Shown here one piece after another: positions 34,486-42,927 of a stretch of 64,000 nt of DNA. Made by a program: the position numbers and the translations under genes. The notes under the pieces were generated by a model. It worked only from the letters and a program-made list of their open reading frames with translations. It was not told the origin of the DNA and did not search any database. Within the stretch, counting starts at the first letter, position 1. Every line of letters begins with the position of its first letter. The stretch lies in the NCBI GenBank assembly GCA_003134965.1, contig PLDA01000002.1, positions 1,426,001 to 1,490,000 of the forward strand. Direction: 5' to 3'. This DNA comes from Vulcanimicrobium winogradskyi. GTDB lineage: Bacteria > Vulcanimicrobiota > Vulcanimicrobiia > Vulcanimicrobiales > Vulcanimicrobiaceae.

Positions 34486-35255
34486 GCCAGCGGTCGGGCG
34501 CGATCATCGGATAGTCCGAACCGAACAGCACCTTCTCGCGTAGCAGCGTGTCGGCGTAGCGCACGAGCGTGGGCGAGAAGTACTTCGGTGACCAGCCGGA
34601 GAGGTCGATGTAGACCTGCGCCTTGTGCAGGCAGACCGAGATCGCTTCGTCCTGCCACGGGAACGACGGGTGCGCCATCACGATCGGCAGATCGGGGAAG
34701 TCGACGGCGACGTCGTCGATCAGCATCGGATGACCATACTTCAGCCGCACGCCGCCGCCGCCGCGCATCCCGGTCCCCATCCCGCTGTGCCCGGTGTGGA
34801 AGATCACCGGGAGCCGCGCCGCCTGCACGAGCTCGTAGAACGGGTAGATGCGGCGGTCGTTCGGCTCGAACTGCTGCAAGCGGCGGATGGAGCTTGAACC
34901 CGCGCGCGCCCGCTGCGATCAGCCGCCGTGCCTCCTCGAGCGCGGCGGTCCCGCGCGTCGGGTCGACGCTCGCGAATGCGATCAGCACGTCGGGATGCGC
35001 GGCGGCGGCGGCCAGCACGTCGTCGTTTGGCACGACGGGACGTCCGGTGAGGCGCTCGTCGACGGTGAACAGGACGCACGCCATCGTGCGCTCGCGGTAG
35101 TACGCCGCGAGTTCGTTCAGCGCGAGCGGGACGCCGGACTCGCCGAAGTAGCGGCGCGCGGCGCCGGTCACCGCCTCGCCGGAGTCAGGTGCATGAGCGT
35201 GGACGTGGACGTCGATCGCCGTCAGGGCGTCGACGGCGAGGGCGGCGGTGCGCAT
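34391..35255 (-). pseudogene. Amidohydrolase-family (COG2159, CouO-like) gene with a frameshift
   Basis: The N-terminal part from ATG 35255 encodes AIDVHVHAHAPD (metal-binding H-x-H), FTVDERLTGRPVVPNDDVL and ARGFKLHP. The C-terminal part in the +1 frame encodes LQQFEPNDRRIYPFYELVQAARLPVIFHTGHSGMG, HPSFPWQDEA and KVLFGSDYPMIAPDRW with the catalytic Asp. The two halves fit one amidohydrolase of about 287 residues if one base is skipped between 34882 and 34889 (CCGCCGC). The family includes the beta-ketoacyl-CoA hydrolase of p-hydroxycinnamate catabolism, which fits the neighbours. It may be a true pseudogene or a sequencing error. All metal ligands are otherwise intact. Confidence 0.8.
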
Positions 35256-35361
35256 GGAGCCCACGATCCTCCGGCTGGAGCAAAAGGTTGTTTGACAGAA
35301 CGCTTCGCCTGATGCTACGTTGCGAGCGAGCGGGACTCCGTCTCCTGCCTGGAGGACTCGT

Positions 35362-36507
35362 ATGTTCAGAACGTTCGCGACCGCGTCTGCCGCGGTGTGC
35401 GTCGCCGCCCTCCTCGCCGGCGCGTCGACCGCCCCGCTCACCGCCGCGCCTGAACCGCTCAAGCTGGCCGCGATCCTTTCGACCAGCGGCCCGTCGGCGC
35501 CGCTCGGCGTCCCGGAGATGAACGCGGTGAAGCTCGCCGAGCGCGAGATCAACGCGCACGGCGGGATCGACGGCCGCCAGATCCACTTCGACATCGTCGA
35601 CGACGGCGCGAAGGCCGACATCGCGGCGCAGCTCGCGACGCAGATGATCGCCAGCGGGCACGTCGCGATCTTCTGCGGCACGCGCACCGACACCAGCGTC
35701 GCGGTCGCGCGCGTCACCGGCGCCGCGAATGTACTGCAGGTTTATACCACGCCGACCGAGTCGGTGTGGCACACGCAGCGCGGCGTCGTGAAGAACGTCT
35801 TCCAGGTGAACCCGCGCGACCAGCTCGAAGCGATCGCGCTGCTCTCGTTCGCGAAATCGCGGCTCAAGGTGAAGACGATCGGGATCCTGCACGACGAGAA
35901 CCTGTATGGCAGCGGCGGCGCGAAGATCGCGGCCGCCGAGGCGCGGGCGCTCGGTATGCAGGTCGTCGGCGACGAGTCGTATCCGGGGACCGCGACCGAC
36001 TTCACCCCACAGATCGTCAAGCTGCGCGACGCGAAGCCCGACGCGATCGTGCTGTGGGGCGCGACGACGACGCCCGGGCTGGCGATCCGCTCGGCCCGGA
36101 CGCTCGGCGTGAAGCTGCCGATCCTGGGCTCGTCGGGGATTCTCTCGCCGGCGATCCTGAACGTCGCGGGCGGCGCGGCGGCCGGTGAGGTGTACTCCGC
36201 CTCGCCGCTGGCGGGGTCGCCGAGCGCCGAGCAGCGCGCGTTCGCCGACCTGTACGACAAGGAATATCATCTGCCGGTCGTCTCGTTCGCGGCGAACGGC
36301 TGGGACGCGGCGCAGCTGATCGCGGCCGCGCTGCGCGACGCGCACGGCAAGACCGACGGCACGAGCCTTGCGAACGCGCTCGAAGCGGGCCGCTCGATCC
36401 CGCTCGCCGACGGAACGTTCAAGTTCTCACCGACCGACCACAACGGGCTCGTCCCCGGCGACGTGCGCATTGCGATGGCGCGCAACGGGAGTTGGGGCAG
36501 CCCCTAA
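35362..36507 (+). CDS. ABC transporter periplasmic substrate-binding protein (Peripla_BP_6)
   Basis: A 381-residue receptor with a signal peptide (about residues 1-28, VCVAALLAGASTAPLTA-A). The mature part has the type-I fold with KLAAILSTSGPSAPLGVPEMNAVKLAEREINAHGGIDGR and LRDAKPDAIVLWGATTTPGLAIRSARTLG. ATG 35362 follows GGAGG. It is the first gene of a second Liv-type importer next to the putative hydroxycinnamate cluster. R. palustris-type receptors for aromatic acids belong to this family, so an aromatic ligand is plausible but unproven. Confidence 0.9.
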   Translation: MFRTFATASAAVCVAALLAGASTAPLTAAPEPLKLAAILSTSGPSAPLGVPEMNAVKLAEREINAHGGIDGRQIHFDIVDDGAKADIAAQLATQMIASGHVAIFCGTRTDTSVAVARVTGAANVLQVYTTPTESVWHTQRGVVKNVFQVNPRDQLEAIALLSFAKSRLKVKTIGILHDENLYGSGGAKIAAAEARALGMQVVGDESYPGTATDFTPQIVKLRDAKPDAIVLWGATTTPGLAIRSARTLGVKLPILGSSGILSPAILNVAGGAAAGEVYSASPLAGSPSAEQRAFADLYDKEYHLPVVSFAANGWDAAQLIAAALRDAHGKTDGTSLANALEAGRSIPLADGTFKFSPTDHNGLVPGDVRIAMARNGSWGSP

Positions 36508-36530
36508 GCGATCGCGGCGCGACGTAGTCC

Positions 36531-37424
36531 GTGCTCCAGCTGCTGATCGCCGGCCTCACCGTCGGCAGCGAGTTCGCGCTGATCGCGCTCGGGATCCACA
36601 TCATCCTGCGCGCGACGCGCGTCGTGAACTTCGCGCAGGGTGAGTTCTCGATCGTCGGCGGCCTGATCGCGCTCACCTGCGCCGAGGTGCTGCACGCGAA
36701 CGCGTGGTTCGCGCTCGCGGGCGCGACGCTCGCGGGGTTCGTGCTCGGACTCGTCTTCGAGATCGTTGTGCTGCGGCCGGCCGGGCGAACCGGCGGCGAA
36801 GCCGGCGTGACGATCGCAACGATCGGCGCGGTTTTCGTGCTGCTCTACGGCCATGCGCTCGTCCCCGGCTGGGGCTCGGACTCCCATCCCCTGCCCGGCT
36901 TCGGCGGCCCGGCCAATATTGTCATCCTGAGCTTGTCGAAGGACGGCGGCGCGGTCGTCCAGGTGCAGTCGCTGTGGGTCTTCGCGCTGTTGATCGCGGC
37001 GCTGGCGGCGCTGTATGTGTTCTTCGAGCGCACGTACTACGGCAAAGCGATCCGCGCCGCCGCCGAAAACCCGCTCGGCGCGCGCTTGGTCGGGATCGAC
37101 GTGAACTCGGCGCGAGCGATCAGCGTCGCGCTCGGGATCGCGCTCGCGGCGTACGGCGGGACGATCATCGGGCCGATCACGCTCGTCGGCGGCGCGGCGG
37201 GCTTCGCGCTCACGATCAAGGGGTTCGTCGCCGCGATCGTCGGCGGGCTCGAATCGCCGGTCGGCTGCGTCGCCGGCGGGTTCGTCGTCGGCGTCCTGCA
37301 AGTGTTCCTGCAGTCGCGGATGTCGTACGACGTCGCCGATCCGCTCGTCTACTCGGTGCTGTTGCTGATGCTGCTCGTCCGGCCGCAGGGGCTCTTCGGC
37401 CGCCGCGACGTGGTGCGCGATTGA
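36531..37424 (+). CDS. livH: Branched-chain-type ABC permease LivH with an in-frame repeat insertion
   Basis: A 297-residue membrane permease with LIAGLTVGSEFALIALGIHIILRATRVVNFAQGEFSIVGG at its start and GGLESPVGCVAGGFVVGVLQVFL near the end. Between GGPAN and GGAVVQVQSLWV, where homologs have a short extracellular loop, the residues IVILSLSKDG are encoded by a repeat copy (36921-36943). The reading frame is kept, so the protein may still work because the insertion falls in a loop. The GTG start is 23 nt after the receptor gene. The stop overlaps the TTG start of the LivM-LivG fusion (ATTGA). Confidence 0.9.
   Translation: MLQLLIAGLTVGSEFALIALGIHIILRATRVVNFAQGEFSIVGGLIALTCAEVLHANAWFALAGATLAGFVLGLVFEIVVLRPAGRTGGEAGVTIATIGAVFVLLYGHALVPGWGSDSHPLPGFGGPANIVILSLSKDGGAVVQVQSLWVFALLIAALAALYVFFERTYYGKAIRAAAENPLGARLVGIDVNSARAISVALGIALAAYGGTIIGPITLVGGAAGFALTIKGFVAAIVGGLESPVGCVAGGFVVGVLQVFLQSRMSYDVADPLVYSVLLLMLLVRPQGLFGRRDVVRD
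36921..36943 (+). repeat. Dispersed repeat copy inside livH (second transporter)
   Basis: GTCATCCTGAGCTTGTCGAAGGA, in frame, encoding Val-Ile-Leu-Ser-Leu-Ser-Lys-Asp in an extracytoplasmic loop. Confidence 0.85.
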
Positions 37425-39133
37425 GCGCGCGCCTGCGCGACGACGCGCGCATGCTCGCCGTGTTCGCGGCGATCGTGATCCTGTTCGGCGTGCTCGCGCA
37501 GCACGACGCCGGACTCTCGCAGGCCGGCACGTATGTCGCGATCTTCGCGCCCGCGGCGATCGGGCTCTCGATCCTGCTCGGCAACGTGAACCAGATCTCG
37601 GTCGGGCAGGCCGGGTTCTTCGGGATCGGCGCGTACTCGGTCGGGTATCTCACCGTCGAGCGCGGCTGGCCGTTCTGGACCGCCGCACCGCTCGGGATCG
37701 CGCTCGCGGCGGCGATCGGCGTCGGGCTCGGTTTCATCGCGCTGCGCTTCCGCGGCCACTACCTGGCGATGGCGACGCTCGCGTTCGGCCTGATCGCCGC
37801 CGGCGTCTTCCATGCTGCGCCGTTCCTCGGTCACGCCAGCGGGATCACCGGGATCCCGTACCCGCAGGCCGGACCGCTGACGATCAGCGGACACGTCGCG
37901 TATTGGTTCGCCTGGATCGTCGCGTTCGTCATCGCGCTGCTCTCGCTGAGCCTGCTGCGCGGGCGCGCCGGCCGCGCGTTCGAGGCGATACGCAACGATG
38001 AGCTCGCCGCCGAGACGATCGGGATCCCGACGCGCCGCTACAAGATCGTCGCGTTCGCCTACGCCGGTGCGCTCGCCGCCGCCGGCGGCGCGACGTTCGC
38101 CGCGTACCTCGGCTTGGTCAACCCCGACGCGGTCGGGATCGCGCTGTCGGTCGACGTGCTGCTGATGGTCGTGCTCGGTGGGAGCGGTCTGATCTCCGGC
38201 GCGCTGTTCGGCGCGGCGCTGATCGGTTACCTCAACGTCGTCGGCCACCAGTGGGACAACTGGCGCGAGGTCGGCTACGGCGCGCTGGTCGTGCTGTGCG
38301 TGATCTTCGCGCCGGGCGGCGTGCTCGGAACGCTGCGCCGGCTCGCGTTCGCCCGCGCGCCGTCCACTCGCGCTGCGCCGCCGCCGCCGGCGGTCATCGC
38401 CGCGCCGCCGGTGCGCGCCCCGTCGGCCGAGCCGCTCGCGGTGCGCGGCGTAACGAAGCGGTTCGGCGGGCTGGTCGCGCTCGACGACGTCTCGTTCTCG
38501 TTGCAGCCCGGGACGCTGACCGCGCTGATCGGCCCAAACGGCGCCGGCAAGACGACGCTGTTCAACGCGATCTGCGGGATCGGCCGGCCGACCGCGGGAC
38601 GGATCGCGATCGGCGGCGCCGACGTCACCGGCCGGCAACCGCACCGGATCGCCGCGCTCGGCGTCGGGCGCACGTTCCAGAACGCGCGCCTGTTCGGCGC
38701 GATGACCGTTTTCGAGAACGTCGCCGCGGCGGCGGCCGCGAACCGCCGCGTCGCCGACCGGCGCGCGCGCGCGGTGCTGGCGCGCCTCGGCCTCGACCAT
38801 CTCGCCGGTGTGCTCGCGAAGGACCTCGCGTTCGGCGACCGGCGGCGCGCCGAGCTGGCGCGCGCGGTCGCCGCCGAGCCGTGGCTGCTGCTGGTCGACG
38901 AGCCGGCGGCCGGCCTCAATGGGCCCGAGCGCGAGCGGCTGAACGCGGACTTGCTGGCGCTGCGCGACGCGGGGACGACGCTGCTGCTGATCGAGCACGA
39001 CATGAAGCTGGTGATGGCGATCTCGCAGCGCGTCATCGTGCTCGAGTTCGGCCGCGTGATCGCCGACGCGGCGCCGGCGGAGGTGCAGCGCGATCCACGC
39101 GTCATCGCCGCCTACTTGGGGACCGCGACGTGA
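37421..39133 (+). CDS. LivM-LivG fusion: ABC permease joined to its ATPase
   Basis: A 570-residue fusion. Residues 1-310 form a LivM permease (ILLGNVNQISVGQAGFFGIGAYSVGYLTV and RAFEAIRNDELAAETIGIPTRRYKIVAFAYAGALAAAGG). A Pro/Ala linker follows (about 312-335), then a LivG ATPase with Walker A GPNGAGKTTLFNAICGIG, TFQNARLFGAMTVFENVAA, a degenerate signature LAFGDRRRAELARAVA and Walker B LLLVDEPAAGLN, ending DPRVIAAYLGTAT. The alternative ATG at 37451 would trim ten residues. Fusion fixes a 1:1 permease-ATPase stoichiometry for one half of the transporter. The partner LivF follows with a 4-nt overlap. Confidence 0.92.
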   Translation: MSARLRDDARMLAVFAAIVILFGVLAQHDAGLSQAGTYVAIFAPAAIGLSILLGNVNQISVGQAGFFGIGAYSVGYLTVERGWPFWTAAPLGIALAAAIGVGLGFIALRFRGHYLAMATLAFGLIAAGVFHAAPFLGHASGITGIPYPQAGPLTISGHVAYWFAWIVAFVIALLSLSLLRGRAGRAFEAIRNDELAAETIGIPTRRYKIVAFAYAGALAAAGGATFAAYLGLVNPDAVGIALSVDVLLMVVLGGSGLISGALFGAALIGYLNVVGHQWDNWREVGYGALVVLCVIFAPGGVLGTLRRLAFARAPSTRAAPPPPAVIAAPPVRAPSAEPLAVRGVTKRFGGLVALDDVSFSLQPGTLTALIGPNGAGKTTLFNAICGIGRPTAGRIAIGGADVTGRQPHRIAALGVGRTFQNARLFGAMTVFENVAAAAAANRRVADRRARAVLARLGLDHLAGVLAKDLAFGDRRRAELARAVAAEPWLLLVDEPAAGLNGPERERLNADLLALRDAGTTLLLIEHDMKLVMAISQRVIVLEFGRVIADAAPAEVQRDPRVIAAYLGTAT

Positions 39134-39855
39134 GCGGCGCGCTGCTCGAGGTGCGCGGACTGCGCGCCGGCTACGGCGCGCTCGAGGTGCTGCGCGGCGT
39201 CGACCTCGACGTCGCCGCGGGCGAGCTGGTCGCGGTGCTCGGTCCGAACGGTGCGGGAAAGTCGACGCTGCTGCGCGCGATCTCACGGTACGATGTGACA
39301 CTGCGCGGCGGGACGATCGTCTTCGACGGCGCCGACCTCACCCGCGCGAACACCGAACGCACCGTCCGGCTCGGTTGCCTGCAAGTCCCCGAAGGACGGC
39401 AGCTCTTCGGGCGGCTCAGCGTCGAGGACAATTTGCGGCTCGGCGCGTTCGTGCGCCGCCGCGGCACACTCGAAACGGACCTGCGCTCCGTCTACGAGCG
39501 CTTTCCGCCGCTCGCGCAGCGCCGCGCGCAGCACGCGTACACGCTCTCCGGCGGGGAGCAGCAGATGTTGGCAATCGGCCGCGCGCTGATGGCGCGGCCG
39601 AAGCTGCTGATGCTCGACGAGCCCTCGACCGGGCTGGCACCGCAGATCGTCGAGCAGATCTTCGCGATCGCGAGCGAGCTGGCGCGCGGCGGGACGGCGC
39701 TGCTGATCGTCGAGCAGAACGCGTATCTCACGCTGCGCCACGCGGGCCGCGCATACGTCCTCGAAAACGGTGCCGTCGCGCTCGCCGGAACCGCGGCCGA
39801 GCTGCTGCGCGACGAGCGGGTGAAAGCGATCTACCTCGGCGGTTCGACCGCTTAG
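39130..39855 (+). CDS. livF: ABC transporter ATP-binding protein LivF
   Basis: A 241-residue ATPase. It shows VLGPNGAGKSTLLRAI (Walker A, about residues 38-53), the LivF-type LQVPEGRQLFGRLSVEDNLRLGAF, signature LSGGEQQMLAIGRALM, Walker B LLMLDEPSTGLAP and H-loop LIVEQNAYLTL. It closes with AELLRDERVKAIYLGG. The GTG start overlaps the fusion gene stop (GTGA). It is the last gene of the second importer, converging with an SDR gene whose stop overlaps its own by 4 nt. Confidence 0.93.
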   Translation: MSGALLEVRGLRAGYGALEVLRGVDLDVAAGELVAVLGPNGAGKSTLLRAISRYDVTLRGGTIVFDGADLTRANTERTVRLGCLQVPEGRQLFGRLSVEDNLRLGAFVRRRGTLETDLRSVYERFPPLAQRRAQHAYTLSGGEQQMLAIGRALMARPKLLMLDEPSTGLAPQIVEQIFAIASELARGGTALLIVEQNAYLTLRHAGRAYVLENGAVALAGTAAELLRDERVKAIYLGGSTA

Positions 39856-40619
39856 CCGCCGTCGCCGATCGTGACGCCGCCGTCGACCGTGATCACTTGG
39901 CCGGTGACGAACGCGCCGGCGCGTGAAGCCAGGAAGATCGCGGCGCCGGCGACTTCGTCGGGCTCGCCGATTCGGCGCAGCGGATACCCGCTCACGGCCT
40001 TGGCGTAGATCGCCGGGTCTTCCCAGAGCTTGCGGGCGAAGTCGGTGCGAATGATCGAGGGGGCGATCGCGTTCACGCGGACGTTCGACGGCCCCCACTC
40101 GACGGCGAGGTTGCGCACCAGCTGAAAGTCGGCCGCCTTCGAGATGCCGTAGGCGCCGAGCACGGTGTTTCCTTTGAGGCCGGCGATGCTGGAGATGACG
40201 ACGACCGCCCCTTCGCGGCGCTCGGCCATCTGCGGGATCACCATCTTGCACAGCCAGAGGTTGCTGCGCACGTTGCTCGCCATGATCTTGTCGAACGCTT
40301 CGTCCGGAATCTCGAGCAGCGGGCCGTAATAGGGGTTGACCGCGGCGTTGCAGACCAGCACGTCGATGCGGCCCCACTCGTGGAGGGTGCGGTCGACGAG
40401 GCCCTGGAGCGCGGCCTTGTCGGAGATGCTGGCCGCGTGCGCGATCGCCGTCCCGCCGCGGGCGGTGATCCCGGCTGCAACCTCTACGCAGGCGTCCGCC
40501 TTCCGGCTGGAAATCACGACCTTCGCGCCGGCTTCGGCCATGCGCTCGGCGATCGCCCGGCCGATCCCACGCGAGGACCCGGTGATCAGGGCAACCCGGC
40601 CGGTCATGTCGAATAACAT
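39852..40619 (-). CDS. SDR-family oxidoreductase (FabG-like)
   Basis: A 255-residue classical SDR with GSSRGIGRAIAERMAEAG (residues 14-31), SSRK after beta2 (NADP-type basic residues), NAAVNPYYGPL, catalytic Ser in VVVISSIAGLKGNTVLGAYGISKAA with Tyr-x-x-x-Lys, and VTGQVITVDGGVTIGDGG at the end. A role in acyl-CoA or alcohol oxidation is likely given the neighbouring acyl-CoA dehydrogenases, but the substrate is unknown. The start at 40619 is 45 nt from the divergent acyl-CoA dehydrogenase start; a shared promoter region is too short to analyse further. Confidence 0.9.
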   Translation of the reverse strand: MLFDMTGRVALITGSSRGIGRAIAERMAEAGAKVVISSRKADACVEVAAGITARGGTAIAHAASISDKAALQGLVDRTLHEWGRIDVLVCNAAVNPYYGPLLEIPDEAFDKIMASNVRSNLWLCKMVIPQMAERREGAVVVISSIAGLKGNTVLGAYGISKAADFQLVRNLAVEWGPSNVRVNAIAPSIIRTDFARKLWEDPAIYAKAVSGYPLRRIGEPDEVAGAAIFLASRAGAFVTGQVITVDGGVTIGDGG

Positions 40620-40664
40620 GTTTGTCACTTCCGTTCGTGCGAGAGGAACCGAGGGAAAAAAGCG

Positions 40665-41804
40665 ATGGACCTGGCCTTCAGCCCCGAGGAGCGCGCGTTC
40701 CGCGACGAGGTTCGCGAGTTCATCGCGACCCATCTGCCTCCGGACGTCCGCCGCAGGGTGCAGGCGGGCGATCCGCTCGGCAAGGACGACTACGCTTGCT
40801 GGCACCGGATTCTCCACGAACGAGGCTGGGTTGCGCCCGGCTGGCCGGTCGCGCTCGGCGGAACGGACTGGGGACCCGTCGAGAAGCACATCTTCCAGGA
40901 AGAGATCAGCTACGGCTGGGCGCCGCGGCTGCTGCCGTTCGGTCTCCAGATGGTGGCTCCCGTGATCATCGAGTTCGGGAACGACGAGCAGCGCGCGCGG
41001 TACCTCCCGAAGATCCACAGCGGGGAAGAGTTCTGGTGCCAAGGCTACTCCGAGCCGGGCGCTGGGTCCGACCTCGCTTCCTTGCAGAGCAGCGCCGTTC
41101 ACGATCCTTCGACAAGCTCAGGACAGGCTGAAACATATGTAATCAACGGCACCAAGACGTGGATCACCGCCGCGCAGTGGGCCGATTGGATCTTCGTCCT
41201 GGCGCGCACCGAGCGCAGCGCGAAGAAGCAGGACGGGATCTCGTTCATCCTGGTCGACATGAAAACGCCCGGCGTCACCGTGCGCCCGATCGAGACGATC
41301 GACGGCGGTCGCGAGATCAATGAAGTCCATCTCGAAAACGTCCGGGTCCCCGTCGCCAACCGCGTCGGCGGCGAAGGCGAGGGCTGGAACATCGCCAAGT
41401 TTCTCCTCGAGCACGAACGCACCGGGACCGCCGGAATCGCCGGCTGCCGCCAGCAGCTCGAATCGCTGCACGAGCTGCTCGCGCACGAGAAGATCGACGA
41501 CCGGCGGCTGCAAGAGCGCGTCGCGCAGGTCGAGATCGAGCTCGAAGCGCTGGCGTTCACCGAGCTGCGGACGCTGGCGGCCGAGTCGGCCGGCAAGCGT
41601 CCCGGCCCCGAGTCCTCGATCCTCAAGATCAAGGGGACCGAGATCCAGCAGGCGATCAGCGAGCTCGCGCTCGACGCGCTCGGCCCGTACGCCGAGGCGC
41701 ACGTCGCACCGAAGTATTTCAACTATCGCAAGACGTCGATCTACGCCGGCTCGAACGAGATCCAGAAGAACATCATCGCAAAGCGCATCCTGAAGCTCCC
41801 GTAG
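40665..41804 (+). CDS. Acyl-CoA dehydrogenase with an in-frame repeat insertion
   Basis: A 379-residue flavoenzyme. The N-terminal helical domain is followed by the FAD/substrate signature WCQGYSEPGAGSDLASLQ. Between SLQSSAVH and ETYVINGTKTWITAAQWAD, the stretch DPSTSSGQA is encoded by a repeat copy around 41103-41128. Homologs have only D-G-D-x-Y or similar there. The rest is canonical, including NRVGGEGEGWNIAKFLLEHER and KTSIYAGSNEIQKNIIAKRIL. A long-chain or branched-chain acyl-CoA substrate is likely. It precedes a second dehydrogenase by 14 nt; such pairs often form heteromeric enzymes (as in FadE26/27-type side-chain catabolism). Confidence 0.92.
   Translation: MDLAFSPEERAFRDEVREFIATHLPPDVRRRVQAGDPLGKDDYACWHRILHERGWVAPGWPVALGGTDWGPVEKHIFQEEISYGWAPRLLPFGLQMVAPVIIEFGNDEQRARYLPKIHSGEEFWCQGYSEPGAGSDLASLQSSAVHDPSTSSGQAETYVINGTKTWITAAQWADWIFVLARTERSAKKQDGISFILVDMKTPGVTVRPIETIDGGREINEVHLENVRVPVANRVGGEGEGWNIAKFLLEHERTGTAGIAGCRQQLESLHELLAHEKIDDRRLQERVAQVEIELEALAFTELRTLAAESAGKRPGPESSILKIKGTEIQQAISELALDALGPYAEAHVAPKYFNYRKTSIYAGSNEIQKNIIAKRILKLP
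41103..41128 (-). repeat. Dispersed repeat copy inside the acyl-CoA dehydrogenase gene
   Basis: Reverse orientation (ATCCTTCGACAAGCTCAGGA with a CAGGCTGA extension), in frame, encoding Asp-Pro-Ser-Thr-Ser-Ser-Gly-Gln-Ala. Confidence 0.85.
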
Positions 41805-41818
41805 GAACGAGTGCTGCT

Positions 41819-42919
41819 GTGGACTTTACGCTCTCACCGGAACAGCTGCTGATCAAGGACAGCGTCGCGCGCTTCGCCGCGGGCGACCACGCGGGCGGCG
41901 ATCACTGGCCGACGTTCGCGGAGCTGGGCTGGCTCGCGATCGGCGCGCCGGACGATCTCGGCGGCTTCGGCGGCCCGCTCGAAACGCTGCTGCTCATGGA
42001 GCAGTTCGGACGCGGGCTCGTCGTCTCACCGTACGTCGCGCAGGTCGTGCTCGCCGGGACGATCCTTCACGCGGCAAACCGCCCCGATCTCTTGGGGCGT
42101 GTCGTCGAAGGCGAGCAGCGCATCACGGTCGCGTACGAGGAACCGCACGCACGGTACGATCCCGCGCGCGTCGCGACGACCGCGGTGCGCGACGGCGACG
42201 ACTACGTGCTGACGGGGACGAAGGTCCGCGTCCTCGATCCCTCGACTGCGGGGACGCTGATCGTCTCGGCGCTGACCGGCGACGAGATCACGCTCTTCGC
42301 AGTCCCCTCGGACGCGCCGAACGTCGTCCGCGAGCGCTACGCGAGCGAGGATGGGTACGACGCCGGGAACGTCCGTCTGGGCGGCGTGCGCGTCGCGGGC
42401 GCGGAGATCATCGGCGGGGTCGGCGGGGGGCTCGCGCTCCTGGAGCTCGGGCTCGATCACGCCACCGCGGCACTCTGCGCCGAAGGACTCGGGCTGATGA
42501 GCACGATGCTCGAAGCGACGGTCGAGTACACGAAGCAGCGCCAGCAGTTCGGCGTGCCGATCGGCTCGTTCCAGGCGCTGCAGCACCGCATGGCCGAGAT
42601 GTTCATCGAACTCGAGCTCGCGCGCTCGATGGCCTATCTCGCCGCGACGACGCTGGGCGAAGAGCGCGATCCGGTCGCGCGCCGGCGCGGGATCTCGGCC
42701 GCCAAGGTCCAGGTCGCAAAGTCAGGGCGCTTCGTGGGCCAGAACGCGATCCAGCTGCACGGCGGGATCGGGATGAGCGAGGAGTACAAGGTCGGCCACT
42801 ACTTCAAGCGCATGACGATCGTCGAGCGCCTCTTGGGCGACGTCGATTTCCACCTCGGCCGCTACCTCGCGGCGCGCAGCACGAAGACGCAGGCGCAGAC
42901 GCCGGCGGCGGTCGGCTAG
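41819..42919 (+). CDS. Acyl-CoA dehydrogenase, shorter paired subunit type
   Basis: A 366-residue acyl-CoA dehydrogenase-like protein with DFTLSPEQLLIKDSVARFAAG at the start, LLLMEQFGRGLVVSPYV, and the C-terminal FGVPIGSFQALQHRMAEMFIELELARSMAYLA and QLHGGIGMSEEYKVGHYFKRM segments that contact FAD. The middle beta-domain signature is weak (no clear Y-x-x-x-E-P-x-A-G-S-D). That is typical of the second chain in alpha2beta2 acyl-CoA dehydrogenases, where one subunit supplies the FAD site and the other the base. It starts at GTG 41819 and ends 8 nt before the convergent TetR stop. Confidence 0.88.
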   Translation: MDFTLSPEQLLIKDSVARFAAGDHAGGDHWPTFAELGWLAIGAPDDLGGFGGPLETLLLMEQFGRGLVVSPYVAQVVLAGTILHAANRPDLLGRVVEGEQRITVAYEEPHARYDPARVATTAVRDGDDYVLTGTKVRVLDPSTAGTLIVSALTGDEITLFAVPSDAPNVVRERYASEDGYDAGNVRLGGVRVAGAEIIGGVGGGLALLELGLDHATAALCAEGLGLMSTMLEATVEYTKQRQQFGVPIGSFQALQHRMAEMFIELELARSMAYLAATTLGEERDPVARRRGISAAKVQVAKSGRFVGQNAIQLHGGIGMSEEYKVGHYFKRMTIVERLLGDVDFHLGRYLAARSTKTQAQTPAAVG

Positions 42920-42927
42920 CGGCTTTT

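Noticed and set aside
34879..34892. Selenocysteine or stop-codon readthrough in the amidohydrolase
   Set aside because: The two halves are in different frames; no stop codon separates them in one frame.
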